Positions 1 through 6,631 of a DNA stretch of 23,076 nt are shown here, piece after piece; position 1 is the first letter of the stretch, and every line of letters starts with the position of its first letter. The position numbers and the translations under genes are program-made. The notes under the pieces are model-generated. The model made no database searches and was not told where the DNA came from. It was given only the letters and a program-made list of their open reading frames with translations. This DNA is from JAZKFT01 sp043760535 (GTDB lineage Bacteria > Bacteroidota > Bacteroidia > Chitinophagales > Chitinophagaceae), in assembly GCA_043760535.1 (NCBI GenBank), contig JAYUOV010000335.1, forward strand, positions 1 to 23,076, written 5' to 3'.

Positions 1-136
1 CACTAATACAGATAGATCGGTCCATCTCTTTGTACAATTGGGCGAAACCCGTTACTTTAGAACAAGCTTGTGCTACAATCGTTACATAATCGGCTGAACA
101 CTTACCAGCCATGCCATTGGTAGTTGGTTGTTGCAT
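1..136 (-). CDS. 5' part of an unrecognised gene, cut by the window edge
   Basis: An open frame on the minus strand starts with ATG at 136 and stays open to base 1, giving 45 residues that begin MQQPTTNGMAGKCSADYVTI. It has Cys at residues 13, 25 and 43 and an Arg/Lys/Glu-rich helical stretch. I do not recognise the family. The Cys spacing faintly recalls four-helix copper-binding proteins, but this is too short to claim. A second ATG at codon 9 could be the real start. It points away from the recA terminator, so it has its own promoter or reads through from the recA side. Confidence 0.45.
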   Translation of the reverse strand, partial: MQQPTTNGMAGKCSADYVTIVAQACSKVTGFAQLYKEMDRSICIS

Positions 137-162
137 AACATTTTTGTTTTAGATGAAATGCA

Positions 163-198
163 AAAGAAAGCCGCTACAGAATTGAAGCGGCTTTCTTT
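163..198. terminator. Perfect 13-bp inverted repeat, terminator-like
   Basis: The arms 163-175 (AAAGAAAGCCGCT) and 186-198 are exact reverse complements around a 10-base loop. The stem has a G/C-rich core and A/T-rich ends, so either strand would give a hairpin followed by U-rich sequence. It lies upstream of the minus-strand gene at 136 and downstream of recA. It may insulate the two or end a plus-strand transcript. Confidence 0.55.
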
Positions 199-221
199 AC
201 TACCGAAGGTTTAGTACAACA

Positions 222-311
222 TTGGGTTTGGCGTTATTGGGGCTTGACGGAATGAGCAATCAGGGTATTGGCCGGATGCTTACTTTACACCAACTTAAAC
301 AAGTGTTGTAA
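222..311 (+). pseudogene. Possible transposase helix-turn-helix fragment
   Basis: A plus-strand frame ending in TAA at 309-311 reads LGLALLGLDGMSNQGIGRML followed by nine more residues. The pattern of a short helix, GMS.xxIGR and a second helix resembles the helix-turn-helix of IS1-type transposases. There is no start codon and no catalytic domain nearby, so if real it is a decayed fragment. The similarity is from memory of the motif only and could be chance. Confidence 0.2.
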
Positions 312-352
312 AACTTAAAAGGATTTGCATTGCTGCAAACCCTTTTAAGTTT
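311..352 (-). terminator. recA terminator
   Basis: The arms 311-322 and 341-352 pair over 12 bp (AAACTTAAAAGG with its complement). The stem continues inward for six more pairs (324-329 with 334-339) after one A-C mismatch, around a 4-base loop. It starts 12 bases past the recA stop codon and is followed by TTTT on the minus strand. The symmetric ends mean it could also work in the plus direction. Confidence 0.8.
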
Positions 353-363
353 TTATATAAGGC

Positions 364-1371
364 TTATACCGCCATATCTTCTTTTATCTTAGCCCTTATT
401 TTGGCTTCTATTTCGTTAGCAAGTTCGGGGTTGTCTCTTAATATATCTTTTACACCTTCACGGCCCTGGCCGAGTTTGTTAGTATCGTAACTAAACCAGC
501 TGCCGCTTTTTTGTACGATACCCAGCTCTACACCCATATCTATTATTTCGCCAACCTTGCTAATGCCTTCGCCAAAAACCAGATCGAATTCTACCTGACG
601 GAAAGGTGGGGCTACTTTATTTTTTACCACTTTTACTTTTACATGGTTACCTGTTGCCTGGTCGCCATCTTTTATCTGCGTCATCCGGCGGATATCGAGG
701 CGAACGGATGCATAGAATTTTAAGGCATTACCGCCCGTAGTCGTTTCAGGATTGCCAAACATTACCCCAATTTTTTCACGTAGCTGATTGATGAATATGC
801 AAATGGTGTTGGTTTTATTAATGGTGGCTGTAAGCTTACGCAATGCCTGGCTCATAAGCCTTGCCTGCAAGCCCATTTTACTGTCACCCATTTCACCTTC
901 CAGTTCGCTTTTGGGTACCAATGCGGCTACCGAGTCTATTACCACTACATCCAGAGCACCGGAAAGTATCAGGCGGTCGGCTATTTCGAGTGCCTGTTCG
1001 CCATAATCGGGCTGAGAAATAAGGAGGTTATCAATATCTACACCCAGCTTTTGAGCGTACAGGCTATCAAATGCATGTTCGGCATCTATAAAGGCACACA
1101 TGCCACCTTTCTTTTGTGCTTCGGCTATTACGTGAATGGCAAGGGTGGTTTTACCGCTACTTTCCGGCCCGTATATTTCTATTACACGGCCACGTGGTAG
1201 GCCGCCTACGCCAAGTGCCGCATCCAATCCAATAGAGCCAGTGGAAACCACTTCGATAGGCTCTACACTTTTCTCATTCATCATCATTACACTGCCTTTG
1301 CCGTAATCTTTATTAATTTTTTCTAACTGAAGGCTTAATGCTTTTGCTTTTTCTGTACTTAGGTTGTTCAT
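364..1371 (-). CDS. recA: Recombinase RecA
   Basis: RecA is the ATP-dependent DNA strand-exchange protein of homologous recombination and SOS induction; it works as a filament on single-stranded DNA. The 335-residue product is close to the usual family length. Walker A is GPESSGKT at residues 68-75, Walker B is VVVIDS around 142-147, and the L2 DNA-binding loop follows FINQLREKIG near 193-202 with GNPETTTGGNALKF after it. The start is ATG at 1371. The C-terminus is acidic and lysine-rich (EIEAKIRAKIKEDMAV), as is common in the family. It is followed by a strong hairpin terminator and preceded, on the same strand, by an OLD-family gene 176 bases upstream. A 7-bp-arm palindrome in that gap could be an operator. 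Identification is secure. Confidence 0.98.
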   Translation of the reverse strand: MNNLSTEKAKALSLQLEKINKDYGKGSVMMMNEKSVEPIEVVSTGSIGLDAALGVGGLPRGRVIEIYGPESSGKTTLAIHVIAEAQKKGGMCAFIDAEHAFDSLYAQKLGVDIDNLLISQPDYGEQALEIADRLILSGALDVVVIDSVAALVPKSELEGEMGDSKMGLQARLMSQALRKLTATINKTNTICIFINQLREKIGVMFGNPETTTGGNALKFYASVRLDIRRMTQIKDGDQATGNHVKVKVVKNKVAPPFRQVEFDLVFGEGISKVGEIIDMGVELGIVQKSGSWFSYDTNKLGQGREGVKDILRDNPELANEIEAKIRAKIKEDMAV

Positions 1372-1467
1372 GCTTTACGTGTTTTAATTTTTATGTGGCT
1401 TTATTACTCCCAGTAAATATAATGAGTGGATAAAAGTAGCTGAAGTTTTGTTATTAACACTAATTAA

Positions 1468-1486
1468 TTTAGTATTTCGTACTAAA
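1468..1486. promoter_or_regulatory. Palindrome upstream of recA, possible operator
   Basis: TTTAGTA (1468-1474) and TACTAAA (1480-1486) are perfect inverted 7-bp arms around TTTCG. The site is about 97-115 bases upstream of the recA start and past the end of the OLD gene. It lacks a T-run, so it fits a protein-binding site better than a terminator. A LexA-type role is a guess, since I know no SOS-box consensus for this group. Confidence 0.3.
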
Positions 1487-1547
1487 AAAAGTGTGTTTAT
1501 GGTTTATTTAATTTTATGAATCAAGGGCGTTAAAAATTGTAATATTC

Positions 1548-3254
1548 TCATTGAACTACGGCAGAAAGGTGATTAAAAAAGGCATTGATATCACTGTGTA
1601 TCATTTCGGAATTCATATTATTTGATACCTTCTCTCGGTTAATTTTCAAATCATTTATGGCGTTAAGTCTATGGAACAATGCATCAGAATTTTCAAATAG
1701 TATTTTTTTACCGTCAACAGCCTGAAATATGTTTGCTTTTACATTTTGCCAGAAAAACCCTGTAGGCAAGATCAGACCCTGTTCTGAAAAAAAATCTCTA
1801 ATTGTTTCACGATATTTTGTGTTGAAAATATTAAACGCTTTTTCGTTCAAAGCATCCAATACGGCTGCTTCCCATGCATCAGGCACTAATAAATAATTTT
1901 CAATATTTCGCCTCTTCCATTCTTTGATAACAGGATTACTATCTTCCGGATGATAAGAATCATCATTATCCCTATCAAATAAAATTACTTGTTTTACATA
2001 TATATTAATTTGCCGCAATGCTTTAAAATGCGTCTCTGCCAATTTTTTCATCTCTTCTTTGGTAGAGCCACCCAGAGTATGTAGATGAAACTTAGAAAGA
2101 ACTTCAGTTTTATTTAATGCTATAGCCCATGCATTTAGAATCCGAATATCATCTTCCCCTTCTACATACATGATGTAAGGTGATTGTTTAGTTTTTATCA
2201 CAACCATGTTATCAACTTCACTCATTGCCCTGTCTATTGATTCCGCAGAAGAAATTCTTTTGGGATTACCAGAAAGCATCGAGATAATGCTGTTCACTCC
2301 TACACCTCTAATAAACTCTTCAGCATGTGTAGCAATAAGGAATTGAATTTTCTTTTGATGAATGAAATAATTAAGTATGCTTTTTTGAAGATTGACATGA
2401 AGATGTGCATCAGGCTCGTCAAATAGAATAGTCGTAATTCCTGGATAGCCATAGAAGAAAGCCAAAAGGGTAAGGATTTGGTGAAAACCACTTCCGGCAG
2501 AAATAATATCAAAATCCTTACCATTTGATTTATAGGTTACAATTATTTCCAAGCTTTCGCCTTTTTCATATATAGGTGGATTTAACTCTACCCCAAACCA
2601 TTGCTTCACTTTGGCACAAATTTCTTTCCAATCCGCATTATCCTTTACTTGAATATTTGGCTTATCTACAACTCTATACAATAAATTTCTTAACACAGAA
2701 CCGGGTTGAGCCTTCCCAACATTTTTTCTTACGTTAGGATCGTCATACCAAATTTCATTTGGTTCTAAACCCGAGAATGGAGGCACGTAAACTATTTTAG
2801 GAAACTCTTTTGTTTGCTCTAATATTTTGAAAGCAGACCAACCTTGGCCGGGTATTGCATATACTGATTGAGGATTTTGGTAACGCAACTGTACGTTAAG
2901 AGAAATTTCCAGATTCTCCAGATTCATCCAAAAAACTTCAATTTCTACTAAGATATATTCTAGCTTTTTTTTACCGTTGATTTCTGGATATCGTCTTTCC
3001 GTTTTATCCTTCCATAGTAAATTAAATTCAGGGAGCGGAAGAACCGAAAAATTGGGCAAAATCAATTGCATTCCACTACTACCACTTCTTTTTGATCTTT
3101 TAAACTGATCAACACAATATTGCCAAATAGCTAATGCCTGCAAAAGAGTGCTTTTACCACTATTGTTGGGACCAACCAACAAATCAAAATCTGTGAGGGC
3201 AAAAGTTTCATCTTCAATTCTTTTAAAATTTTTAAGTCTTGCCTTATGAATCAT
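1548..3254 (-). CDS. OLD-family ATP-dependent endonuclease (AAA ATPase plus Toprim)
   Basis: This is a 568-residue protein with two domains. The N-terminal ABC/SMC-like ATPase has Walker A GPNNSGKS at 28-35, a signature-like SAGSGFHQ at 252-259, Walker B TILFDEPDAHLH near 275-286, and an H-loop IATHAEE from about 308. The C-terminal Toprim nuclease domain has YVEGEDD at 363-369 and ILFDRDND at 424-431, followed by RRNIENYLL at 448-456 where the family places further metal ligands. This layout defines OLD (overcoming lysogenization defect) nucleases, many of which act against phage. No UvrD-like helicase gene follows, so it is not Gabija. It fits the stand-alone class 1 type. Its coding sequence is visibly more AT-rich than recA or lptB on either side, consistent with horizontal gain. 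The cellular target is unknown. Confidence 0.85.
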   Translation of the reverse strand: MIHKARLKNFKRIEDETFALTDFDLLVGPNNSGKSTLLQALAIWQYCVDQFKRSKRSGSSGMQLILPNFSVLPLPEFNLLWKDKTERRYPEINGKKKLEYILVEIEVFWMNLENLEISLNVQLRYQNPQSVYAIPGQGWSAFKILEQTKEFPKIVYVPPFSGLEPNEIWYDDPNVRKNVGKAQPGSVLRNLLYRVVDKPNIQVKDNADWKEICAKVKQWFGVELNPPIYEKGESLEIIVTYKSNGKDFDIISAGSGFHQILTLLAFFYGYPGITTILFDEPDAHLHVNLQKSILNYFIHQKKIQFLIATHAEEFIRGVGVNSIISMLSGNPKRISSAESIDRAMSEVDNMVVIKTKQSPYIMYVEGEDDIRILNAWAIALNKTEVLSKFHLHTLGGSTKEEMKKLAETHFKALRQINIYVKQVILFDRDNDDSYHPEDSNPVIKEWKRRNIENYLLVPDAWEAAVLDALNEKAFNIFNTKYRETIRDFFSEQGLILPTGFFWQNVKANIFQAVDGKKILFENSDALFHRLNAINDLKINREKVSNNMNSEMIHSDINAFFNHLSAVVQ

Positions 3255-3412
3255 AGTTTGGCTATTTGATACTTTCTATGTAGGTTAAAAATTATCTAAA
3301 TATAGGCAGAGTAAAAATAAAATAATGGTTCGCTGCGCTACTTCCAATTAGTTGCCAACTTAAAATGGGCAAGCAGGAAAAGGCCACATTAAAATAAATA
3401 AAAATTTTCCAA

Positions 3413-4489
3413 CTAATAATTCAAATTAAAATAACTAATCATACTCATCAGATCGCCTTTCAATGCCGGGTTTTCGGGTACTATTAATTGTATGCGATGT
3501 TGTAATTCCGCATCTTTTTGCTCTTCGTCAAACAGTTTTAAAGCAGCCTGTATTTCAGCAATGTATTTTACGTACCCATTCCTTACCAAATCATCTTGTG
3601 CTTGTACGCCGCCAAACTTGGCACCAATGCTTCGGCTGGCTTCGTTCTGTTTTTCTTCTAGCCGGTTTATGTATTGTACGGCCCTATCCAGCGTAGCCAC
3701 TATTTTATCTTTGGATGGTTTTTTACTTTCTTCCCGGCCCATATCCATTAGCCAGTCTTTGCGGCGGAGAACAAAGTTGGTGCCAAGGTACAGTTTACGC
3801 ACCTGTTCATCTTCGGCCAGTTGCTCGGCAGTACCTTCTTTAAAAATTTTACCATCTATCAGCAGGTAGGCACGGTCGCAAATGGAGAGGGTTTCGTTTA
3901 CATTATGGTCGGTTATAAGGATACCAATATTGCGGTATTTAAGCTTGGCCACTACCCCCTGTATGTCTTCTACTGCTATAGGATCCACACCGGCAAAGGG
4001 TTCATCTAGCAAAATAAACTTGGGATCTACCGCCAATGCACGGGCTATCTCTGTACGGCGGCGTTCGCCACCACTCAGGCTGTCGCCGTTGTTATTGCGC
4101 ACATGGTGCAGGTTAAATTCATCCAGCAGGCTTTCCATTTTTTTCTTCTGCTCAGCCTTACTCAGTTTGGTCATTTCCAGCACGGCACTAATATTATCTT
4201 CCACACTTAGCTTACGAAAAACGCTAGCTTCTTGCGGCAGATAGCCGATGCCCATTTGTGCCCTTTTGTACATGGGTAGTTTGGTAATGTTGAGGTCGTT
4301 AAGAAACACATCGCCTTCATCGGGCCGTATAAGACCTACCACCATGTAAAAACTGGTGGTTTTGCCAGCACCATTCGGCCCAAGCAAACCCACAATTTGC
4401 CCCTGGCTTACTTCTATATTTACATGGTTTACAACCGTGCGGTTACTATATGTTTTTACAAGGTTTTTGGTGGTAATAGTAAGGTTCAA
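3413..4489 (-). CDS. lptB: LPS-export ABC ATPase LptB with C-terminal extension
   Basis: LptB powers extraction of lipopolysaccharide from the inner membrane by LptFG. Residues 1-240 form a typical ABC ATPase: Walker A GPNGAGKT at 37-44, Q-loop near LPQEAS at 84-89, signature LSGGE at 138-142, Walker B FILLDEP at 158-164, and H195 in ITDHNV. The stretch FYMVVGLIRPDEG and the LDEPFAGVDPIAV motif are characteristic of LptB. The usual protein ends near residue 240. Here about 118 more residues follow (from RRKDWLMDMG), predicted helical and charged, with no motif I recognise. The start is TTG at 4489: an in-frame stop lies ten codons upstream and the first internal Met is residue 49, past Walker A. 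lptA and lptC are not in the window. Confidence 0.9.
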   Translation of the reverse strand: MNLTITTKNLVKTYSNRTVVNHVNIEVSQGQIVGLLGPNGAGKTTSFYMVVGLIRPDEGDVFLNDLNITKLPMYKRAQMGIGYLPQEASVFRKLSVEDNISAVLEMTKLSKAEQKKKMESLLDEFNLHHVRNNNGDSLSGGERRRTEIARALAVDPKFILLDEPFAGVDPIAVEDIQGVVAKLKYRNIGILITDHNVNETLSICDRAYLLIDGKIFKEGTAEQLAEDEQVRKLYLGTNFVLRRKDWLMDMGREESKKPSKDKIVATLDRAVQYINRLEEKQNEASRSIGAKFGGVQAQDDLVRNGYVKYIAEIQAALKLFDEEQKDAELQHRIQLIVPENPALKGDLMSMISYFNLNY

Positions 4490-4536
4490 TTTGGTGGATT
4501 TGATGATTGGTTAATTAGGGATTGGGATTTTGTAGC

Positions 4537-4553
4537 GACGCCATGCTGGCGTC
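4537..4553. repeat. REP-like palindrome
   Basis: GACGCCA and TGGCGTC are perfect 7-bp arms around TGC, preceded by TGTAGC. The form TGTAG-n-GACGC...GCGTC resembles dispersed extragenic palindromes seen in several bacterial groups. Only one copy is in the window, so dispersal cannot be judged here. Confidence 0.4.
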
Positions 4554-4613
4554 TGAATCTGGTTGGTCAATGTTTTGTGTGATGGCATTGGGTTAGGGAT
4601 TGTAGTGGAAATC

Positions 4614-4667
4614 TTTTTTTGGCCTCAACCCCTATTCCCTAAAGACGTAAAAGAAAGGCCAAAAAAA
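4614..4667. terminator. Inverted repeat with T/A-run ends
   Basis: TTTTTTTGGCCT (4614-4625) is the exact complement of 4656-4667 around a 30-base loop. It has terminator-like symmetry but lies between two divergent genes, so it is not needed as their terminator. It may be a relic of a lost gene's end or a bidirectional block. Confidence 0.35.
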
Positions 4668-4862
4668 ATTGGAACGGAAAGCCCGGCCAGCCCTGTATTT
4701 TGGCTGGCAACCCCCGCATTTCATTTTCAAAAAAACAAATTGATACCCTAATAGCAACAAAAATATAGTTTACAACCTTAAACACTAATAAACATTAGAA
4801 CCTTAACAAGTGTTTTATCAACGTGGTATTCAATTATCTTGCAGCGTTTCCTAAAAACTTAG

Positions 4863-4926
4863 TCAATAAGTAAATGGTCAGTAGGTCATTGACTAATAGA
4901 AAACATAATGACCAATAACTTATTGA
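4863..4926 (+). promoter_or_regulatory. Near-perfect 18-bp hairpin in the metF leader
   Basis: Arms 4863-4880 and 4909-4926 match at 16 of 18 positions as an inverted repeat (TCAATAAGT and TGGTCA against TGACCA and ACTTATTGA), with a 28-base loop. The 3' arm ends 22 bases before the metF ATG, so it would fold in the mRNA leader close to the ribosome-binding region. The surrounding words (GGTCATTGACTAAT, ATGACCAATAAC) are degenerate copies of each other, so it may be repeat-derived, regulatory, or both. It matches no riboswitch I know. Confidence 0.4.
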
Positions 4927-4948
4927 ATCAATGACATAATAAAATAAC

Positions 4949-5905
4949 ATGAAAGTAACCGAACATATTGAAGCCGCTAACAACAGCACCCTTGTTTCTT
5001 TTGAAGTATTGCCACCTTTAAAAGGTAAAACTATCCAAACGCTGTATGGCCACTTAGACCAACTGATGGAGTTTAAACCGCCTTTTATAAACGTAACTTA
5101 CCACCGCAGTGAAAGTATGTTTAAAAAGAAGCCAGACAATACTTTTGAAAAGGTAGAAGTACGCAAACGCCCCGGAACGGTGGGTATTTGTGCGGCCATC
5201 CGCAACCATTATAATGTAGATACCATTCCGCACCTTATATGTGGCGGCTTTAGTAAGCAAGAAACCGAAAACGCCCTGATAGATTTGAACTTTTTGGGCA
5301 TAGATAATGTACTGGTACTGCGTGGCGATGCCGAGAAAAACGAGGCCAGTTTTGTGCCACATAGCGATGGACACCCGTATGCCATTGACCTTTTAAAACA
5401 AGTACAGCACCTTAACAATGGTATTTACCTGGAAGATGATATACTGAACGGTAGCAAAACCAACTTTTGCATAGGCGTGGCTGGTTACCCCGAAAAACAT
5501 TTTGAAGCACCCAACCTAGAAATAGATATGAAACGGCTGAAAGAGAAGATAGATGCCGGTGCCGATTATATTATGACACAGATGTTTTTTGATAACCAAA
5601 AGTTTATGGATTATGTAAAACAATGCCGCAATGCAGGTATTGATGTACCTATTATACCCGGCCTAAAACCGCTTACTACCAAAAAACAACTGAGCGTACT
5701 GCCTCGCATTTTTCATGTGGATATACCTACCGACCTAAGTTTGGAAGTAATGAAATGTAAAACCGACGCCGATGTGGAACTTGTGGGCCAGGAGTGGCTG
5801 ATACAGCAAAGCAAAGAGCTGAAAGAATTTGGCGTACCTGTACTGCATTATTATACGCTCGGCAAGCCTAAGGTGATACATAATGTGGTAAAAGCGGTAA
5901 TGTAA
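4949..5905 (+). CDS. metF: Methylenetetrahydrofolate reductase
   Basis: MetF reduces 5,10-methylene-THF to 5-methyl-THF with FAD and NAD(P)H, supplying the methyl group for methionine synthesis. The 318-residue product has the full TIM-barrel set: VSFEVLPP at 16-23 with the catalytic Glu at 19, FINVTYH near 46-52, VLRGD at 123-127, GVAGYPEKHFEAP at 176-188 and GADYIMTQMFFD at 204-215. The length is slightly above the roughly 296 residues of the E. coli enzyme. The ATG at 4949 is supported by the conserved SFE motif starting 16 residues later. The gene follows a leader with a strong hairpin. metG lies downstream but is separated by an oppositely directed MarR gene. Its role in methionine metabolism is secure. 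Confidence 0.95.
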   Translation: MKVTEHIEAANNSTLVSFEVLPPLKGKTIQTLYGHLDQLMEFKPPFINVTYHRSESMFKKKPDNTFEKVEVRKRPGTVGICAAIRNHYNVDTIPHLICGGFSKQETENALIDLNFLGIDNVLVLRGDAEKNEASFVPHSDGHPYAIDLLKQVQHLNNGIYLEDDILNGSKTNFCIGVAGYPEKHFEAPNLEIDMKRLKEKIDAGADYIMTQMFFDNQKFMDYVKQCRNAGIDVPIIPGLKPLTTKKQLSVLPRIFHVDIPTDLSLEVMKCKTDADVELVGQEWLIQQSKELKEFGVPVLHYYTLGKPKVIHNVVKAVM

Positions 5906-5942
5906 AAAAACTAATGTTTAGTAGGTATTGGCTAGTGTTTAA

Positions 5943-6398
5943 CTATTCCGCCTGCTGCCTTACTTTATCCAGCAGCACATTTAGCTGGTGTGCCTCGGTT
6001 TCAGAAAGGTTGCCCATAACTTTGTCCATCTCTTCGGAGTAAACATCCATTACTTTCAGCAGATTTAGGCCTTTGTTGGTAATCATAACATCTACAAGGC
6101 GCTTATCTTTTTTACAAATAGTTTTCTCTACAAGATTTTTTACGATTAAGCGATCTACAATTCGGCTGGTGTCGCTCATTTTATCTAGCATTCTTTCTCG
6201 TATCTGTAAAGTACTCAGTGGCTGTTTTGCACCACGCAGTATGCGTAAAATATTGTATTGCTGTGTGGTAAGCTTGTGTGCGGTTAACTGGCCCTGTATC
6301 CGATCCCGAACCCAGTTAAAAGTATAAATAAGGTTTATAATGGCCTTTTGATAATCGTTGCGGAAGTGGCTTTGATTGATGTCTTTTTCGATACCCAT
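5943..6398 (-). CDS. MarR-family transcriptional regulator
   Basis: This is a 151-residue winged-helix DNA-binding protein. The central part fits MarR: HKLTTQQYNILRIL (about 41-54) leads into the helix-turn-helix with TLQIRERMLDKMSDTSRIVDRL (about 63-84), followed by the wing LVEKTICKKDKRLVDVMIT (about 89-107) with the family's D-x-R-x-V pattern. N- and C-terminal helices form the dimer interface. MarR proteins usually repress nearby genes and release DNA on binding small aromatic or phenolic ligands. The gene converges with metF (37-base gap) and diverges from metG with a 233-base gap. The target cannot be told from sequence; autoregulation through the 6399-6631 gap is the usual expectation. 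Confidence 0.9.
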   Translation of the reverse strand: MGIEKDINQSHFRNDYQKAIINLIYTFNWVRDRIQGQLTAHKLTTQQYNILRILRGAKQPLSTLQIRERMLDKMSDTSRIVDRLIVKNLVEKTICKKDKRLVDVMITNKGLNLLKVMDVYSEEMDKVMGNLSETEAHQLNVLLDKVRQQAE

Positions 6399-6537
6399 TT
6401 GTGTATAGATTTTCAGCTTTGAGAAAGGTCAAAGGTATAACATTGATTTTTCCCGTTTATACTCACTACAGCCGCGGTTGCTTTATAATAATCCACTTTG
6501 GGTAGGATACTCTTAGCCGGCTTCATTTCTGTTTACT

Positions 6538-6545
6538 TATTTTTG
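6538..6545 (+). promoter_or_regulatory. Candidate -7 box for metG
   Basis: TATTTTTG fits the Bacteroidetes -7 consensus TAnnTTTG and lies 86 bases upstream of the metG ATG, in the gap between the divergent MarR gene and metG. No clear -33 TTTG is visible at the right distance, so the call is tentative. Confidence 0.3.
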
Positions 6546-6631
6546 CCACATTGGCTAATTGCCCAATAGCCTTTGATGTGATTTATAACCACCCTTAGGT
6601 AAATGACCTATTGACTTAACGAAAAAGAATA

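Larger units (their letters stand above)
4490..4948. other. 459-base gap rich in hairpins, no gene seen
   Basis: The gap lies between the divergent lptB and metF. It holds a REP-like palindrome (4537-4553), a 12-bp inverted repeat with T/A-run ends (4614-4625 with 4656-4667), a 7-bp repeat GCCAGCC/GGCTGGC (4686-4692 with 4702-4708), and the long metF leader hairpin (4863-4926). Short frames here have no recognisable protein. The lptB and metF promoters must lie inside it. TATCTTGC near 4836-4843 is a weak candidate -7 box for metF. Confidence 0.6.

Noticed and set aside
1548..3254. Gabija or PARIS defence system
   Set aside because: There is no UvrD-like GajB gene next to it, and the ATPase and Toprim domains are in one protein, unlike AriA/AriB. 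Only the stand-alone OLD type fits.
4800..4948. SAM or B12 riboswitch ahead of metF
   Set aside because: No conserved core of a known class could be found; only a simple long hairpin is present.
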